From Desulfovibrio fairfieldensis (lineage in GTDB: Bacteria; Desulfobacterota; Desulfovibrionia; Desulfovibrionales; Desulfovibrionaceae): a DNA stretch of 64,000 bases. Position 1 is the first letter of the stretch; each line of letters begins with the position of its first letter. The notes beneath the pieces were generated by a model. The model did no database searches. It was not told the origin of the DNA and worked only from the letters and a program-made list of their open reading frames with translations. Location: positions 1,950,501-2,014,500 of the forward strand of contig NZ_CP014229.1 of assembly GCF_001553605.1 (NCBI RefSeq), written 5' to 3'. The translations under genes and the position numbers were made by a program. Shown here in pieces: positions 63,848 to 64,000 of this stretch.

Positions 63848-64000
63848 TCAGGTCTGCTCTTGCGCCCGCCGCGTGCGGCGCTTGCGCGCGGGGATGATGC
63901 CTGCGCGCGCATCAGCATTCACCAGGCAGCCGGCAGGCCGGTAATCTGGCGGGCCCATGCCCGCGCGCGGGAAAGCATGGACATCCAATTTTTCATAGAG
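63848..64000 (-). CDS. unidentified minus-strand gene, C-terminal part
   Basis: An open frame of 51 codons on the minus strand enters from the window edge and stops at 63848-63850 (TGA). The readable end includes YEKLDVHAFPRAGMGPPDY and a basic tail ARKRRTRRAQEQT. It could be the C-terminus of a longer protein; no family was recognised. It is convergent with the binding-protein gene. Confidence 0.35.
   Translation of the reverse strand, partial: LYEKLDVHAFPRAGMGPPDYRPAGCLVNADARAGIIPARKRRTRRAQEQT

Noticed and set aside
1-64000. CRISPR array
   Set aside because: No regularly spaced direct repeats were seen. The repeats near the nik genes are irregular hairpins.

Overview
This is a high-GC chromosome segment. 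The gene content fits a Desulfovibrio-like member of the Desulfobacterota: a five-gene NikKMLQO-type nickel/cobalt ECF uptake cluster, an O-acetylhomoserine sulfhydrylase, a GGDEF protein, and a complete type VI secretion system (T6SS) whose promoters look sigma-54 dependent. The genus is inferred from gene content; no rRNA or tRNA gene was seen to confirm it.

Region 1 (about 1-5640) is AT-rich accessory DNA. A tight three-gene operon encodes an Eco57I-like adenine DNA methyltransferase, a DUF262 protein without a visible HNH nuclease, and a RelA/SpoT-fold nucleotidyltransferase-like protein. It ends tail-to-tail with a CI-like repressor gene, which is divergent from a Cro/XRE-like gene across a palindromic operator. 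Strong hairpins and a 5'-truncated methyltransferase remnant mark the edge. The three-gene operon is the best candidate here for an undescribed defence system.

Region 2 (about 5640-44920) is one large T6SS locus on the + strand. It opens with hcp behind a sigma-54 promoter and two related upstream palindromes. Next come vgrG, a DUF4123 adaptor, a putative effector, two tandem paralogous secreted proteins (likely immunity) and a PAAR protein. A truncated vgrG copy follows, then a second sigma-54 promoter driving tssA-B-C-E-F-G-H(ClpV), a sigma-54 activator, tagH(FHA), tssJ-K-L-M and a lytic transglycosylase lipoprotein. A second, nearly identical vgrG heads another cassette: DUF4123 adaptor, a 1047-residue BTH_I2691-like effector and a Sel1-like exported protein. 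A roughly 400-bp duplicate of the tssA promoter and 5' end, now a pseudogene, precedes pppA, ppkA and an unknown gene. All 13 core Tss components are present. Regulation appears to combine sigma-54 transcription with PpkA/PppA/TagH threonine phosphorylation.

Region 3 (about 44920-64000) is mostly chromosomal housekeeping: a Sel1-like exported protein, an SBF-type transporter, CreD, CinA (minus strand), MetY, a small periplasmic protein, NikK-M-L-Q-O, a PAS/GGDEF diguanylate cyclase, an RluA-family pseudouridine synthase, the GTPase Der, and a branched-chain amino-acid type binding protein. The gaps of the nik cluster and the gap before der carry REP-like hairpin repeats. The window ends inside an unidentified minus-strand gene.
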